Below, piece after piece: positions 1 to 8,484 of a stretch of 64,000 nucleotides of DNA (the stretch's first letter is position 1; each line of letters opens with the position of its first letter). The stretch comes from CAIYRG01 sp965247505. GTDB lineage: Bacteria; Pseudomonadota; Alphaproteobacteria; Micropepsales; Micropepsaceae. The notes below the pieces were generated by a model. That model was not told where the DNA came from. It was given only the letters and a program-made list of their open reading frames with translations, and did not search any database. The stretch lies in contig OZ252020.1 of assembly GCA_965247505.1 (NCBI GenBank), positions 3,472,001 through 3,536,000 on the forward strand, in the 5' to 3' direction. The position numbers and the translations under genes were made by a program.

Positions 1-724
1 CCTGGGTTTGCGGGTGATACGGTGCGCCCCGAACGTGATCCATACCGTGGTCCTCGAGCCATTCAGCCAGATCGCCGGAGATATAGGACGAGCCGTTGTC
101 GCTGAGCAGCCTCGGCTTGTGGACGACATTGGCGCGATTGCAGCCTGAGGCTTCTAGCGCCAACTTCAGTGTTGCCGTCACATCGTCCGCCGTCATGTTG
201 GTGCAGAGCTTCCAAGCAATTATGTAGCGGGAATAGTCGTCCAGGATGGTCGACAGGTAAAACCAGCCCCAGCCGATGACCTTGAGATAGGTGAAGTCGG
301 TCTGCCACAGCTGGTTCGGCGCCGTGGTCTTGTCGCGGAACTCATCGGCTGCCTTGATGACCACGAAAGCGGGGCTGGTGATCAGGCCGTGGGCCTTGAG
401 AAGCCGGTAAACCGAGGCTTCCGAGACAAAGTAGCCCCTGGTGTCCGTAAACCTGACGGCCAGTTCCCGGGGCGACAGTTGCGTCTCCTCCAGGGCAAGA
501 TCGATGATCTGCCCCCGGACATCATCCGGGATCCGGTTCCACATCCGGCCCGGGCTGCTGTTGCGATCCTCAAGACCGGCGTCGCCAAAGGCCAGAAAGC
601 GATCGTACCAGCGATAAAAGGTGGTCTTCGGAATGCCCAGCTTGTCCAAAGTGGACCCGACGCCCAGGTGGGACTGCTCGACCAGGCGGATGATCTCCAG
701 CTTCTCGGATGCGGGATACCTCAT
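1..724 (-). CDS. IS3-type 1 OrfB transposase, copy A (partial)
   Basis: First 241 or so codons of the DDE transposase; the remainder, including the catalytic glutamate, is outside the window. The start overlaps the end of orfA in an ATGA arrangement. It has Met instead of Val at residue 61, a variant shared with copy E and absent from C, D, G and H, so A and E may be closely related copies. Confidence 0.9.
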   Translation of the reverse strand, partial: MRYPASEKLEIIRLVEQSHLGVGSTLDKLGIPKTTFYRWYDRFLAFGDAGLEDRNSSPGRMWNRIPDDVRGQIIDLALEETQLSPRELAVRFTDTRGYFVSEASVYRLLKAHGLITSPAFVVIKAADEFRDKTTAPNQLWQTDFTYLKVIGWGWFYLSTILDDYSRYIIAWKLCTNMTADDVTATLKLALEASGCNRANVVHKPRLLSDNGSSYISGDLAEWLEDHGMDHVRGAPYHPQTQ

Positions 725-1095
725 TCCTCGCCTCCCCCATGCCCGATCATATTTTTTTTGAGAAGACGGTTCTCCAGCGACAGTTCGGCGACCAACTCCT
801 TCAAGTCGCGCATCTCCTGGCGCAGGCCTTTAACCTCGCCCGAGGTCGCTTGGCGCCCGGTGTCGCCGGCGAGCCGCTTCTTGCCCGCTTCCAAAAACTC
901 TTTCGACCAGCTGTAATACAGACCCTCAGCGATGCCCTCGCGGCGGCACAAGGCGGCGATGCTCTCCTCGCCGCGCAGGCCCGACACCACGATCCGGATC
1001 TTCTCCTCAGCCGTATACTGCTTGCGTGTCTTGCGCCGAATATCCCGAACCGTTCTCTCCGCCGGGTCGTTCTTGCTCATTGATTTCTGTCTCAT
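721..1095 (-). CDS. IS3-type 1 OrfA (HTH protein), copy A
   Basis: Complete 124-residue OrfA: a helix-turn-helix (transposase_8-like) DNA-binding region followed by a leucine-rich coiled coil near the C-terminus. Same protein as in copy C, where it is described in full. Confidence 0.9.
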   Translation of the reverse strand: MRQKSMSKNDPAERTVRDIRRKTRKQYTAEEKIRIVVSGLRGEESIAALCRREGIAEGLYYSWSKEFLEAGKKRLAGDTGRQATSGEVKGLRQEMRDLKELVAELSLENRLLKKNMIGHGGGEE

Positions 1096-1182
1096 CTTCG
1101 TTCCCTTCGGTCACTACGATGAGCCAGAAATCCTCCGTTATGCAATTACCTCAATTCGTCCCAAAGGCGCTGACGTCAGACA

Positions 1183-1866
1183 GTCTCGGAAGCCTCGGTT
1201 TACCGGCTTCTCAAGGCCCACGACCTGATCACCAGCCCCGCTTTCGTGGTCATCAAGGCAGCCGATGAGTTCCGCGACAAGACCACGGCGCCGAACCAGC
1301 TGTGGCAGACCGACTTCACCTATCTCAAGGTCATCGGCTGGGGCTGGTTTTACCTGTCGACCATCCTGGACGACTATTCCCGCTACATAATTGCTTGGAA
1401 GCTCTGCACCAACATGACGGCGGACGATGTGACGGCAACACTGAAGTTGGCGCTAGAAGCCTCAGGCTGCAATCGCGCCAATGTCTTCCACAAGCCGAGG
1501 CTGCTCAGCGACAACGGCTCGTCCTATATCTCCGGCGATCTGGCTGAATGGCTCGAGGACCACGGTATGGATCACGTTCGGGGCGCACCGTATCACCCGC
1601 AAACCCAGGGCAAGATCGAGCGCTGGCATCAAACGCTGAAGAACCGGATCCTGCTTGAAAATTATTATCTACCCGGCGATCTCGAAAACCAGATCAGCGC
1701 CTTCGTCGATCACTACAACAACCAACGCTACCACGAGAGCATCGGCAACGTAACTCCAGCCGACGCCTACTTTGGACGCCACACCGCCATCATCGAAAAG
1801 AGAAAAAGGATCAAAAAACTGACCACCCAAAACCGCCGCTTGAACCATCAACGCCAAGCGGCTTAA
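1183..1866 (+). pseudogene. IS3-type 1 OrfB, 5'-truncated (copy B)
   Basis: Residues from about 100 to 326 of OrfB. The DD35E residues are retained, but the N-terminal helix-turn-helix domain and start are missing because copy A abuts at 1182. An internal ATG at 1246 gives a 206-residue open frame. No transposase activity is expected without the DNA-binding part. Confidence 0.85.
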
Positions 1867-1939
1867 CATCAAACAAAGATGAGCCAGATCCTCCCTTATG
1901 AAACACGCTCAACAGTCCCATTTGTTTTGATGACGGACA
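1183..1939 (+). mobile_element. IS3-type 1, copy B (3' half only)
   Basis: Plus-strand 3' part of the element, starting abruptly inside orfB and ending at a perfect right terminus (TGATGACGGACA). It lacks orfA and the left terminus. It shares two polymorphisms with copy C (Phe at OrfB residue 201 and an A in the codon for Ile168) that copy D lacks, which fits B and C being products of one duplication. Confidence 0.93.
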
Positions 1940-1943
1940 CGGT

Positions 1944-2684
1944 ATGACGGACGACGCGTTCCAGGGTAGTGCCCACCTGCCGCCGGGGCGGCGGGTGTAT
2001 GCGGTGGGCGACATCCACGGGCGCATTGATCTTCTCCACAGACTGAATGCACGAATTCTTGCTGATGCCGAAGCGGCCCAGGCGGATTCCTGTATCGTCA
2101 TCTATCTCGGAGACTACGTTGACCGCGGTGGCTGCAGTCGCGAGGTCGTGCAAAGTCTGATTAAGGATCCAATTCCGAAGTTCGAATGCGTCAGCCTTCT
2201 CGGCAATCACGAGGCGCTTCTGCTGGAATTCCTGGACAATCCGACGCGTGGCAATTCTTGGATCTTCAATGGGGGCGACACAACGCTGCGCAACTACGGT
2301 GTCGAGGTCGGTAATCTGGAATTTTGCACAGGTGGCTGGGAAAGGCTCAGAGACCGTTTCGCCGAATGCCTCCCGGAGGCCCATCTAGAATTTCTGCGCA
2401 ACTGTCCTCTGATGCATAAGGAAGGCGACTACCTATTCGTTCACGCTGGCATCCGTCCTGGCGTTCCGTTGGAGGAGCAGACGCGTGAGGATTTACTCTG
2501 GATCAGGGAGGGGTTCCTAGATTGTGGCGACGATCTCGGGAAGGTAGTTGTTCACGGCCACACGCCCGCCAAAGAGATTCAGGTTCGACCCAACCGTATC
2601 GGTATCGACACAGGAGCCTGGATGACTGATACCCTAACCTGCGCAGTCCTTCATGGTCGCGAACGTGCATTTATCCAAACTTGA
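1944..2684 (+). CDS. PPP-family serine/threonine phosphatase-like metallophosphoesterase, copy 1
   Basis: A 246-residue calcineurin-like metallophosphoesterase of the bacterial PrpA/ApaH-like group. The metal-binding and catalytic signatures are in order and intact: GDIHG at residues 22-26, GDYVDRG at 56-62, GNHE at 87-90, HAG at 167-169 and HGH at 204-206. There is no signal peptide, so it should be cytosolic, acting on phosphoproteins or small phospho-compounds; the substrate is unknown. The ATG lies only 4 bases beyond the terminus of an upstream IS3-type 1 copy and no ribosome-binding site is visible between them. The native 5' region has therefore been replaced and the true N-terminus may be lost. 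Expression would have to depend on the IS end. An identical copy follows at 4236. Confidence 0.88.
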   Translation: MTDDAFQGSAHLPPGRRVYAVGDIHGRIDLLHRLNARILADAEAAQADSCIVIYLGDYVDRGGCSREVVQSLIKDPIPKFECVSLLGNHEALLLEFLDNPTRGNSWIFNGGDTTLRNYGVEVGNLEFCTGGWERLRDRFAECLPEAHLEFLRNCPLMHKEGDYLFVHAGIRPGVPLEEQTREDLLWIREGFLDCGDDLGKVVVHGHTPAKEIQVRPNRIGIDTGAWMTDTLTCAVLHGRERAFIQT

Positions 2685-2806
2685 ACATTGGCGAACGTGG
2701 CAACTGGCGTACTTTGCACTGTCTGACGTCAGCGCCTTTGGGACGAATTGAGGTAATTGCATAACGGAGGATTTCTGGCTCATCGTAGTGACCGAAGGGA
2801 ACGAAG

Positions 2807-3181
2807 ATGAGACAGAAATCAATGAGCAAGAACGACCCGGCGGAGAGAACGGTTCGGGATATTCGGCGCAAGACACGCAAGCAGTATACGGCTGAGGAGA
2901 AGATCCGAATCGTGGTGTCGGGCCTGCGCGGCGAGGAGAGCATCGCCGCCTTGTGCCGCCGCGAGGGCATCGCCGAGGGTCTGTATTACAGCTGGTCGAA
3001 AGAGTTTTTGGAAGCGGGCAAGAAGCGGCTCGCCGGCGACACCGGGCGCCAAGCGACCTCGGGCGAGGTTAAAGGCCTGCGCCAGGAGATGCGCGACTTG
3101 AAGGAGTTGGTCGCCGAACTTTCGCTGGAGAACCGTCTTCTCAAAAAAAATATGATCGGGCATGGGGGAGGCGAGGAATGA
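2807..3181 (+). CDS. IS3-type 1 OrfA (HTH protein), copy C
   Basis: A 124-residue OrfA typical of IS3-family elements. It recognises the IS ends through an N-terminal helix-turn-helix (about residues 25-70) and multimerises through a leucine-rich coiled coil at about residues 90-118. An alternative start is the Met at codon 5. The 3' end contains a run of eight A at 3143-3150. A -1 slip there enters the orfB frame with no stop before the orfB ATG, which suggests programmed frameshifting to an OrfAB fusion, the usual active transposase of the family. The stop overlaps the orfB start as ATGA, so translational coupling is also possible. Confidence 0.93.
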   Translation: MRQKSMSKNDPAERTVRDIRRKTRKQYTAEEKIRIVVSGLRGEESIAALCRREGIAEGLYYSWSKEFLEAGKKRLAGDTGRQATSGEVKGLRQEMRDLKELVAELSLENRLLKKNMIGHGGGEE

Positions 3182-4158
3182 GGTATCCCGCATCCGAGAA
3201 GCTGGAGATCATCCGCCTGGTCGAGCAGTCCCACCTGGGCGTCGGGTCCACTTTGGACAAGCTGGGCATTCCGAAGACCACCTTTTATCGCTGGTACGAT
3301 CGCTTTCTGGCCTTTGGCGACGCCGGTCTTGAGGATCGCAACAGCAGCCCGGGCCGGGTGTGGAACCGGATCCCGGATGATGTCCGGGGGCAGATCATCG
3401 ATCTTGCCCTGGAGGAGACGCAACTGTCGCCCCGGGAACTGGCCGTCAGGTTTACGGACACCAGGGGCTACTTTGTCTCGGAAGCCTCGGTTTACCGGCT
3501 TCTCAAGGCCCACGGCCTGATCACCAGCCCCGCTTTCGTGGTCATCAAGGCAGCCGATGAGTTCCGCGACAAGACCACGGCGCCGAACCAGCTGTGGCAG
3601 ACCGACTTCACCTATCTCAAGGTCATCGGCTGGGGCTGGTTTTACCTGTCGACCATCCTGGACGACTATTCCCGCTACATAATTGCTTGGAAGCTCTGCA
3701 CCAACATGACGGCGGACGATGTGACGGCAACACTGAAGTTGGCGCTAGAAGCCTCAGGCTGCAATCGCGCCAATGTCTTCCACAAGCCGAGGCTGCTCAG
3801 CGACAACGGCTCGTCCTATATCTCCGGCGATCTGGCTGAATGGCTCGAGGACCACGGTATGGATCACGTTCGGGGCGCACCGTATCACCCGCAAACCCAG
3901 GGCAAGATCGAGCGCTGGCATCAAACGCTGAAGAACCGGATCCTGCTTGAAAATTATTATCTACCCGGCGATCTCGAAAACCAGATCAGCGCCTTCGTCG
4001 ATCACTACAACAACCAACGCTACCACGAGAGCATCGGCAACGTAACTCCAGCCGACGCCTACTTTGGACGCCACACCGCCATCATCGAAAAGAGAAAAAG
4101 GATCAAAAAACTGACCACCCAAAACCGCCGCTTGAACCATCAACGCCAAGCGGCTTAA
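3178..4158 (+). CDS. IS3-type 1 OrfB DDE transposase, copy C
   Basis: A 326-residue transposase. The N-terminal third carries a helix-turn-helix segment (about 15-45) and an HTH_21-like region (about 65-115); the integrase core (rve) spans about 135-300. The catalytic triad is visible as D143 (QTDFTYL), D209 (LLSDNGSSY) and E245 (GKIERWH), and the spacing between D209 and E245 is 35 residues, as expected for DD35E enzymes. A basic tail ends the protein. It differs from copies D, E, G and H by Phe rather than Val at residue 201, close to the second Asp. Whether this affects activity cannot be told from sequence. Confidence 0.95.
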   Translation: MRYPASEKLEIIRLVEQSHLGVGSTLDKLGIPKTTFYRWYDRFLAFGDAGLEDRNSSPGRVWNRIPDDVRGQIIDLALEETQLSPRELAVRFTDTRGYFVSEASVYRLLKAHGLITSPAFVVIKAADEFRDKTTAPNQLWQTDFTYLKVIGWGWFYLSTILDDYSRYIIAWKLCTNMTADDVTATLKLALEASGCNRANVFHKPRLLSDNGSSYISGDLAEWLEDHGMDHVRGAPYHPQTQGKIERWHQTLKNRILLENYYLPGDLENQISAFVDHYNNQRYHESIGNVTPADAYFGRHTAIIEKRKRIKKLTTQNRRLNHQRQAA

Positions 4159-4235
4159 CATCAAACAAAGATGAGCCAGATCCTCCCTTATGAAACACGC
4201 TCAACAGTCCCATTTGTTTTGATGACGGACACGGT

Positions 4236-4976
4236 ATGACGGACGACGCGTTCCAGGGTAGTGCCCACCTGCCGCCGGGGCGGCGGGTGTATGCGGTGGG
4301 CGACATCCACGGGCGCATTGATCTTCTCCACAGACTGAATGCACGAATTCTTGCTGATGCCGAAGCGGCCCAGGCGGATTCCTGTATCGTCATCTATCTC
4401 GGAGACTACGTTGACCGCGGTGGCTGCAGTCGCGAGGTCGTGCAAAGTCTGATTAAGGATCCAATTCCGAAGTTCGAATGCGTCAGCCTTCTCGGCAATC
4501 ACGAGGCGCTTCTGCTGGAATTCCTGGACAATCCGACGCGTGGCAATTCTTGGATCTTCAATGGGGGCGACACAACGCTGCGCAACTACGGTGTCGAGGT
4601 CGGTAATCTGGAATTTTGCACAGGTGGCTGGGAAAGGCTCAGAGACCGTTTCGCCGAATGCCTCCCGGAGGCCCATCTAGAATTTCTGCGCAACTGTCCT
4701 CTGATGCATAAGGAAGGCGACTACCTATTCGTTCACGCTGGCATCCGTCCTGGCGTTCCGTTGGAGGAGCAGACGCGTGAGGATTTACTCTGGATCAGGG
4801 AGGGGTTCCTAGATTGTGGCGACGATCTCGGGAAGGTAGTTGTTCACGGCCACACGCCCGCCAAAGAGATTCAGGTTCGACCCAACCGTATCGGTATCGA
4901 CACAGGAGCCTGGATGACTGATACCCTAACCTGCGCAGTCCTTCATGGTCGCGAACGTGCATTTATCCAAACTTGA
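4236..4976 (+). CDS. PPP-family phosphatase-like metallophosphoesterase, copy 2
   Basis: Second copy of the gene at 1944, with the same 246-residue protein and the same 4-base distance from the preceding IS terminus. The lack of any difference between the two coding regions indicates a recent duplication. Gene dosage is at least doubled, and more copies could lie to the left of the window if the array continues. Confidence 0.88.
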   Translation: MTDDAFQGSAHLPPGRRVYAVGDIHGRIDLLHRLNARILADAEAAQADSCIVIYLGDYVDRGGCSREVVQSLIKDPIPKFECVSLLGNHEALLLEFLDNPTRGNSWIFNGGDTTLRNYGVEVGNLEFCTGGWERLRDRFAECLPEAHLEFLRNCPLMHKEGDYLFVHAGIRPGVPLEEQTREDLLWIREGFLDCGDDLGKVVVHGHTPAKEIQVRPNRIGIDTGAWMTDTLTCAVLHGRERAFIQT

Positions 4977-5098
4977 ACATTGGCGAACGTGGCAACTGGC
5001 GTACTTTGCACTGTCTGACGTCAGCGCCTTTGGGACGAATTGAGGTAATTGCATAACGGAGGATTTCTGGCTCATCGTAGTGACCGAAGGGAACGAAG

Positions 5099-5473
5099 AT
5101 GAGACAGAAATCAATGAGCAAGAACGACCCGGCGGAGAGAACGGTTCGGGATATTCGGCGCAAGACACGCAAGCAGTATACGGCTGAGGAGAAGATCCGG
5201 ATCGTGGTGTCGGGCCTGCGCGGCGAGGAGAGCATCGCCGCCTTGTGCCGCCGCGAGGGCATCGCCGAGGGTCTGTATTACAGCTGGTCGAAAGAGTTTT
5301 TGGAAGCGGGCAAGAAGCGGCTCGCCGGCGACACCGGGCGCCAAGCGACCTCGGGCGAGGTTAAAGGCCTGCGCCAGGAGATGCGCGACTTGAAGGAGTT
5401 GGTCGCCGAACTTTCGCTGGAGAACCGTCTTCTCAAAAAAAACATGATCGGGCATGGGGGAGGCGAGGAATGA
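5099..5473 (+). CDS. IS3-type 1 OrfA, copy D
   Basis: Intact 124-residue OrfA, identical in protein to copy C. The A8 slippery run is followed here by CATG rather than TATG. Confidence 0.92.
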   Translation: MRQKSMSKNDPAERTVRDIRRKTRKQYTAEEKIRIVVSGLRGEESIAALCRREGIAEGLYYSWSKEFLEAGKKRLAGDTGRQATSGEVKGLRQEMRDLKELVAELSLENRLLKKNMIGHGGGEE

Positions 5474-6450
5474 GGTATCCCGCATCCGAGAAGCTGGAGA
5501 TCATCCGCCTGGTCGAGCAGTCCCACCTGGGCGTCGGGTCCACTTTGGACAAGCTGGGCATTCCGAAGACCACCTTTTATCGCTGGTACGATCGCTTTCT
5601 GGCCTTTGGCGACGCCGGTCTTGAGGATCGCAACAGCAGCCCGGGCCGGGTGTGGAACCGGATCCCGGATGATGTCCGGGGGCAGATCATCGATCTTGCC
5701 CTGGAGGAGACGCAACTGTCGCCCCGGGAACTGGCCGTCAGGTTTACGGACACCAGGGGCTACTTTGTCTCGGAAGCCTCGGTTTACCGGCTTCTCAAGG
5801 CCCACGGCCTGATCACCAGCCCCGCTTTCGTGGTCATCAAGGCAGCCGATGAGTTCCGCGACAAGACCACGGCGCCGAACCAGCTGTGGCAGACCGACTT
5901 CACCTATCTCAAGGTCATCGGCTGGGGCTGGTTTTACCTGTCGACCATCCTGGACGACTATTCCCGCTACATCATTGCTTGGAAGCTCTGCACCAACATG
6001 ACGGCGGACGATGTGACGGCAACACTGAAGTTGGCGCTAGAAGCCTCAGGCTGCAATCGCGCCAATGTCGTCCACAAGCCGAGGCTGCTCAGCGACAACG
6101 GCTCGTCCTATATCTCCGGCGATCTGGCTGAATGGCTCGAGGACCACGGTATGGATCACGTTCGGGGCGCACCGTATCACCCGCAAACCCAGGGCAAGAT
6201 CGAGCGCTGGCATCAAACGCTGAAGAACCGGATCCTGCTTGAAAATTATTATCTACCCGGCGATCTCGAAAACCAGATCAGCGCCTTCGTCGATCACTAC
6301 AACAACCAACGCTACCACGAGAGCATCGGCAACGTAACTCCAGCCGACGCCTACTTTGGACGCCACACCGCCATCATCGAAAAGAGAAAAAGGATCAAAA
6401 AACTGACCACCCAAAACCGCCGCTTGAACCATCAACGCCAAGCGGCTTAA
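5470..6450 (+). CDS. IS3-type 1 OrfB transposase, copy D
   Basis: Intact 326-residue DD35E transposase with Val201, the majority form. ATGA overlap with orfA. Confidence 0.94.
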   Translation: MRYPASEKLEIIRLVEQSHLGVGSTLDKLGIPKTTFYRWYDRFLAFGDAGLEDRNSSPGRVWNRIPDDVRGQIIDLALEETQLSPRELAVRFTDTRGYFVSEASVYRLLKAHGLITSPAFVVIKAADEFRDKTTAPNQLWQTDFTYLKVIGWGWFYLSTILDDYSRYIIAWKLCTNMTADDVTATLKLALEASGCNRANVVHKPRLLSDNGSSYISGDLAEWLEDHGMDHVRGAPYHPQTQGKIERWHQTLKNRILLENYYLPGDLENQISAFVDHYNNQRYHESIGNVTPADAYFGRHTAIIEKRKRIKKLTTQNRRLNHQRQAA

Positions 6451-6597
6451 CATCAAACAAAGATGAGCCAGATCCTCCCTTATGAAACACGCTCAACAGT
6501 CCCATTTGTTTTGATGCGCGGTGGTTCCAAAGATCTCAATTGGCGTGGATCTAGATGTACCGTGATCTACGCTGTTCACCTTAGCGATGACGCAGTT

Positions 6598-6716
6598 TAA
6601 GCGTCTTCGTCCGGTCCCTGCTCCACGTCACCGGACAAATACTTGTTGTATGTCTCTCTCAGGAAACGAAGAGAACTCTCCTTGTCGATATTTGCCGTTA
6701 AGGAATCCTCGAAAAA
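6598..6716 (-). pseudogene. C-terminal fragment of an unrecognised gene
   Basis: About 39 codons remain open on the minus strand, ending in an acidic tail (EQGPDEDA, stop at 6598). The frame is cut at 6716 by the terminus of the integrase-core IS. The remainder (HTH or enzyme unknown) is not found elsewhere in the window. Bases 6517-6597 hold nothing I recognise. Confidence 0.4.
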
Positions 6717-6733
6717 CCTGTGTGTACCGAAAA

Positions 6734-7329
6734 TTAGATTCTCGCATACCTGTGGTGTAGGCCGCCCAGAATTGGGTGTGCGGTGACGGTCCCGGTGCGC
6801 TCTATGGGGCGCGGGTGGGGGGAATCTTTGGCCAAGGACCGGTGCGTCCGGGCGTCATTGTAGTACTGAACATAGGCCGAGAGCACTCGGCGCAAATGGG
6901 TATCGTTGACCACGATCACGTGGTCCAAACACTCCCGACGTATAGTTCCGACGACGCGCTCAGTATGGCCGCTTTGCCAAGGCGATCGAAAGCTCGTTGG
7001 TCGGTCTCGAATACCCATCGCACGAACGCGTCGCTTGAAGACGCCACCGAACTTCACGTCGTTGTCTCTAATTAAGAATTTTGGCGCTGAATCCCATGGA
7101 AAGGCTTCCGTGATTTGTTGAGCAAGCCACATCGCGGTGGGCTCGCCCGTAACCGTCAGAAGGACAATCTTACGTCGGGCATGATTCAGGACGACGAACA
7201 TGTAGAGCTCTTCGAACAAGAAAGTTGGAACTGTGAATAAGTCTATCGAGGCGATGCCTTCAGCCTGATTCAGAAGGAAGGTCGTCCAGCTTTGTCCTCC
7301 CCGGAAGGGAGGTCGTCGGAGCATGTATT
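6734..7329 (-). pseudogene. Integrase-core transposase, C-terminal part (copy 1)
   Basis: C-terminal two thirds of a transposase of the single-ORF integrase-core type. It includes the three acidic motifs around LFTVPT, IRDNDVKFG and HTERVVG and the family-typical end GGLHHRYARI. The frame is broken at 7330 by IS3-type 2; an open frame running into the inner element's terminus ends at 7390 but is not the native start. The N-terminal part continues at 10045-10474. Confidence 0.88.
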
Positions 7330-7384
7330 TGGACCCTGCTGACGAAAGTGGAGACGTCCTGCGATAGGATTTTGATCGCAGGAG

Positions 7385-8484
7385 GTGCAAATGTCGAAGC
7401 AGAATGGGAACAAGGGCCGGCGGTTTGATCGGGCCTTCAAGGAAGAAGCCGTCCGTCTTTTACAGACGAGCGGGCGCAGGCAGCGGCAGATAGCAGGAGA
7501 TCTTGGGATCAGCGTCAGCGCGCTCGGCCGCTGGGTCGCAGAATTGCGTGAGGAGGATTTGCTTTCCGGTCCGCATGAGGATGCAGCGAAGGAGATTACC
7601 CGCCTACGCCGAGAGCGTGATCTGGCCCGTCAGGAACGTGATCTCCTAAAAAAAGCGCTGGCACAGGCGCGCCAGGGAAAGTCGATGAGGTTCCGGTTCA
7701 TCGACGCGGAGAGGGCCGGGTTGGCGATGCCGATATTCCGCCTGTGCAGACTGCTGCAGGTCAGCGTCTCAGGCTTCTACGCTTGGCGCAATCGCGGCCC
7801 AAGCCAGCGACAGCTCGATGACATGGTTCTACTCGCCCATGTCCGGGCAGCCTTTCGGCGCAGCCGCGAGAGCTACGGTGCAGAGCGGGTCCATCACGAG
7901 CTTGCCGAGAATGGGATCGAGGTTGGACGCCATAGGGTGGCTCGGCTGATGCGGGGAAATGGGTTGTCTCCAAAACGGAAACAGAAGTTCAAAAAGACGA
8001 CGGACAGCCAGCACAACAAGGCCGTCGCATCGAACCTTCTCGACCAGAACTTCTCCGCCGAGGCACCCAACGAGAAATGGGCTGCCGACATCAGCTATAT
8101 CTGGACGGCACAGGGCTGGCTGTACCTGGCCGTCATGCTCGACCTCTACTCCCGGCGCGTCATCGGCTGGGCCGTGGGCGCTCGCATGACCAGCGACCTG
8201 CCGCTCAGGGCGCTTAACCGTGCTATCGGGCTGCGCCAACCTGGCGCCGGTGTGATCCACCATAGCGATCGGGGAAGCCAGTACTGCTCAGACGCATACC
8301 AGGCGCGCCTCGGTGAACTCGGTTTCCTCGCCTCAATGAGGGGTAAGGGAAATTGCTATGATAACGCCGTCGTCGAGACCTTCTTCAAAACCATCAAGTC
8401 AGAACTGATCTGGAGGACTGTGTTCATGTCAAGAAGCCAAGCTGAAACTGCCATAGCCGGATACATCGACGGGTTCTATAATCC
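7385..8484 (+). pseudogene. IS3-type 2 fused OrfAB transposase, 5' part
   Basis: In the other copies of this element orfA (100 codons) and orfB (290 codons) lie in different frames joined by an ATGA overlap and an A7 slippery run. In this copy a stretch of six bases just after the slippery site (around 7663) is replaced by seven different ones, putting both in one frame, so the product is a natural OrfA-OrfB fusion. OrfA supplies the helix-turn-helix and coiled coil; OrfB supplies the DD35E core with motifs AADISYI, HSDRGSQY and DNAVVETFF. The gene is then cut at 8485 by IS256; the last 27 codons are at 9934-10015. The open frame runs on to 8515 through IS256 sequence. Confidence 0.9.

Larger units (their letters stand above)
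1..1182 (-). mobile_element. IS3-type 1, copy A (cut by window edge)
   Basis: Right-hand part of an IS3-family element. Its terminus, TGTCTGACGTCA read on the minus strand, ends at 1182 and abuts an internal position of the transposase of copy B. Copy A therefore either inserted into, or recombined with, another copy of itself. The other terminus lies outside the window. Full-length copies of this element (C, E, G, H) measure 1512 bp. Confidence 0.93.
2720..4231 (+). mobile_element. IS3-type 1, copy C (complete, 1512 bp)
   Basis: Complete element with imperfect terminal inverted repeats that begin TGTCTGACGTCA on the left and TGTCCGTCATCA on the right, sharing TGGGAC further in. It carries overlapping orfA and orfB. 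No direct target repeat is seen because both flanks belong to the tandem array. Confidence 0.95.
1183..6516 (+). repeat. Tandem repeat, 2292-bp period (phosphatase + IS3-type 1), about 2.3 copies
   Basis: Bases 1183-3474, 3475-5766 and 5767-6516 are near-identical successive units. Each unit joins the 3' part of the IS, the phosphatase gene, and the 5' part of the next IS. The array therefore reads partial IS, gene, IS, gene, IS. The two phosphatase copies encode identical proteins; the IS copies differ at a handful of bases. This is the product expected from unequal crossing-over between flanking IS copies. Confidence 0.93.
5012..6516 (+). mobile_element. IS3-type 1, copy D (right end short by 7 bp)
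   Basis: Starts at a normal left terminus but loses homology after TTTTGATG at 6516, seven bases before the expected end. It may be unable to transpose as a unit. Both reading frames are intact. Confidence 0.93.

Noticed and set aside
389..916. Long plus-strand open frame over IS3 copy A (repeated in every copy)
   Set aside because: It is antisense to the transposase genes and carried along with each IS copy; it is a shadow frame, not a gene.
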